Assembly: GCF_029168945.1 (NCBI RefSeq)
Contig: NC_083605.1
Coordinates: 21,899,280 to 21,963,279, forward strand
Source: Cannabis sativa
Lineage: Eukaryota > Streptophyta > Magnoliopsida > Rosales > Cannabaceae
Reading direction: 5' to 3'
Length of the DNA: 64,000 bases
Each line of letters begins with the position of its first letter. Within the stretch, counting starts at the first letter, position 1. The notes under the pieces were generated by a model. The model was not told where the DNA came from, did no database searches, and worked only from the letters and a program-made list of their open reading frames with translations. Both the position numbers and the translations under genes were made by a program. Shown piece after piece: positions 63,941-64,000 of the stretch.

Positions 63941-64000
63941 GTATGCATTTATAAATTGCTCTTGTACTAGTGTTCTAGAAGGACCTTCTGAATCTTGATT
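63941..64000 (+). other. Start of PECT1 intron 3
   Basis: The donor GTATGC follows the AAG codon at 63938-63940, and the window ends inside the intron. The reading that runs through into this intron is not coding. Confidence 0.8.

Overview
This window is nuclear DNA of a flowering plant, almost certainly a eudicot. The AT-rich background, GT-AG introns, plant gene families and heavy load of nested LTR retrotransposons all point that way. The style of the repeats suggests Rosales (Cannabaceae-like), but that is a low-confidence guess. No prokaryotic gene, CRISPR array, rRNA or convincing tRNA was seen.

Three host genes are present. A 5'-truncated GOLD-domain protein gene lies on + (1-6878, 12 visible exons). 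A complete five-exon bifunctional methylenetetrahydrofolate dehydrogenase/cyclohydrolase (FolD, probably organellar) lies on - (9590-11565). The first three exons of ethanolamine-phosphate cytidylyltransferase (PECT1) lie on + (62140-63940) and run off the window. The GOLD gene and FolD converge on a 2.7-kb spacer that holds a near-perfect 560-bp foldback repeat.

Between FolD and PECT1 lie about 48 kb of nested transposons. One old, 5'-truncated LINE on the - strand is split into three pieces (38338-36839, 26883-26095, 14132-13350) by two Ty1/Copia elements. E1 is 14133-26094 (TSD GCTTC) and E2 is 26884-36838 (TSD AACCC/AACCT). E1 itself contains an inverted solo LTR of its own family (TSD TATGT). 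A third, inverted and truncated family member (E3, 38330-40513) abuts the LINE and carries a Harbinger/Tourist-like MITE (TSD TTA). Further right, a Ty3/Gypsy chromovirus (G1, 41815-60807, TSD ACATG) has a Copia-type solo LTR in its pol region and a second Gypsy element (G2, 50425-58931, TSD CTAGG) inserted in its 3' LTR. All the transposon genes are broken.

The most unusual signals are structural. The G2 LTR carries an array of at least twelve short stem-loops whose stems change in a compensatory way while the loop stays TATG or TATT. The Copia family has a very long AT-rich leader with conserved islands and a covarying hairpin downstream of the primer binding site. The G1 LTR carries paired perfect palindromes. 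The G2 and E2 LTR pairs are nearly identical although their interiors are dead, and their few differences cluster at CAG/CTG sites, which may reflect base-calling on methylated DNA.
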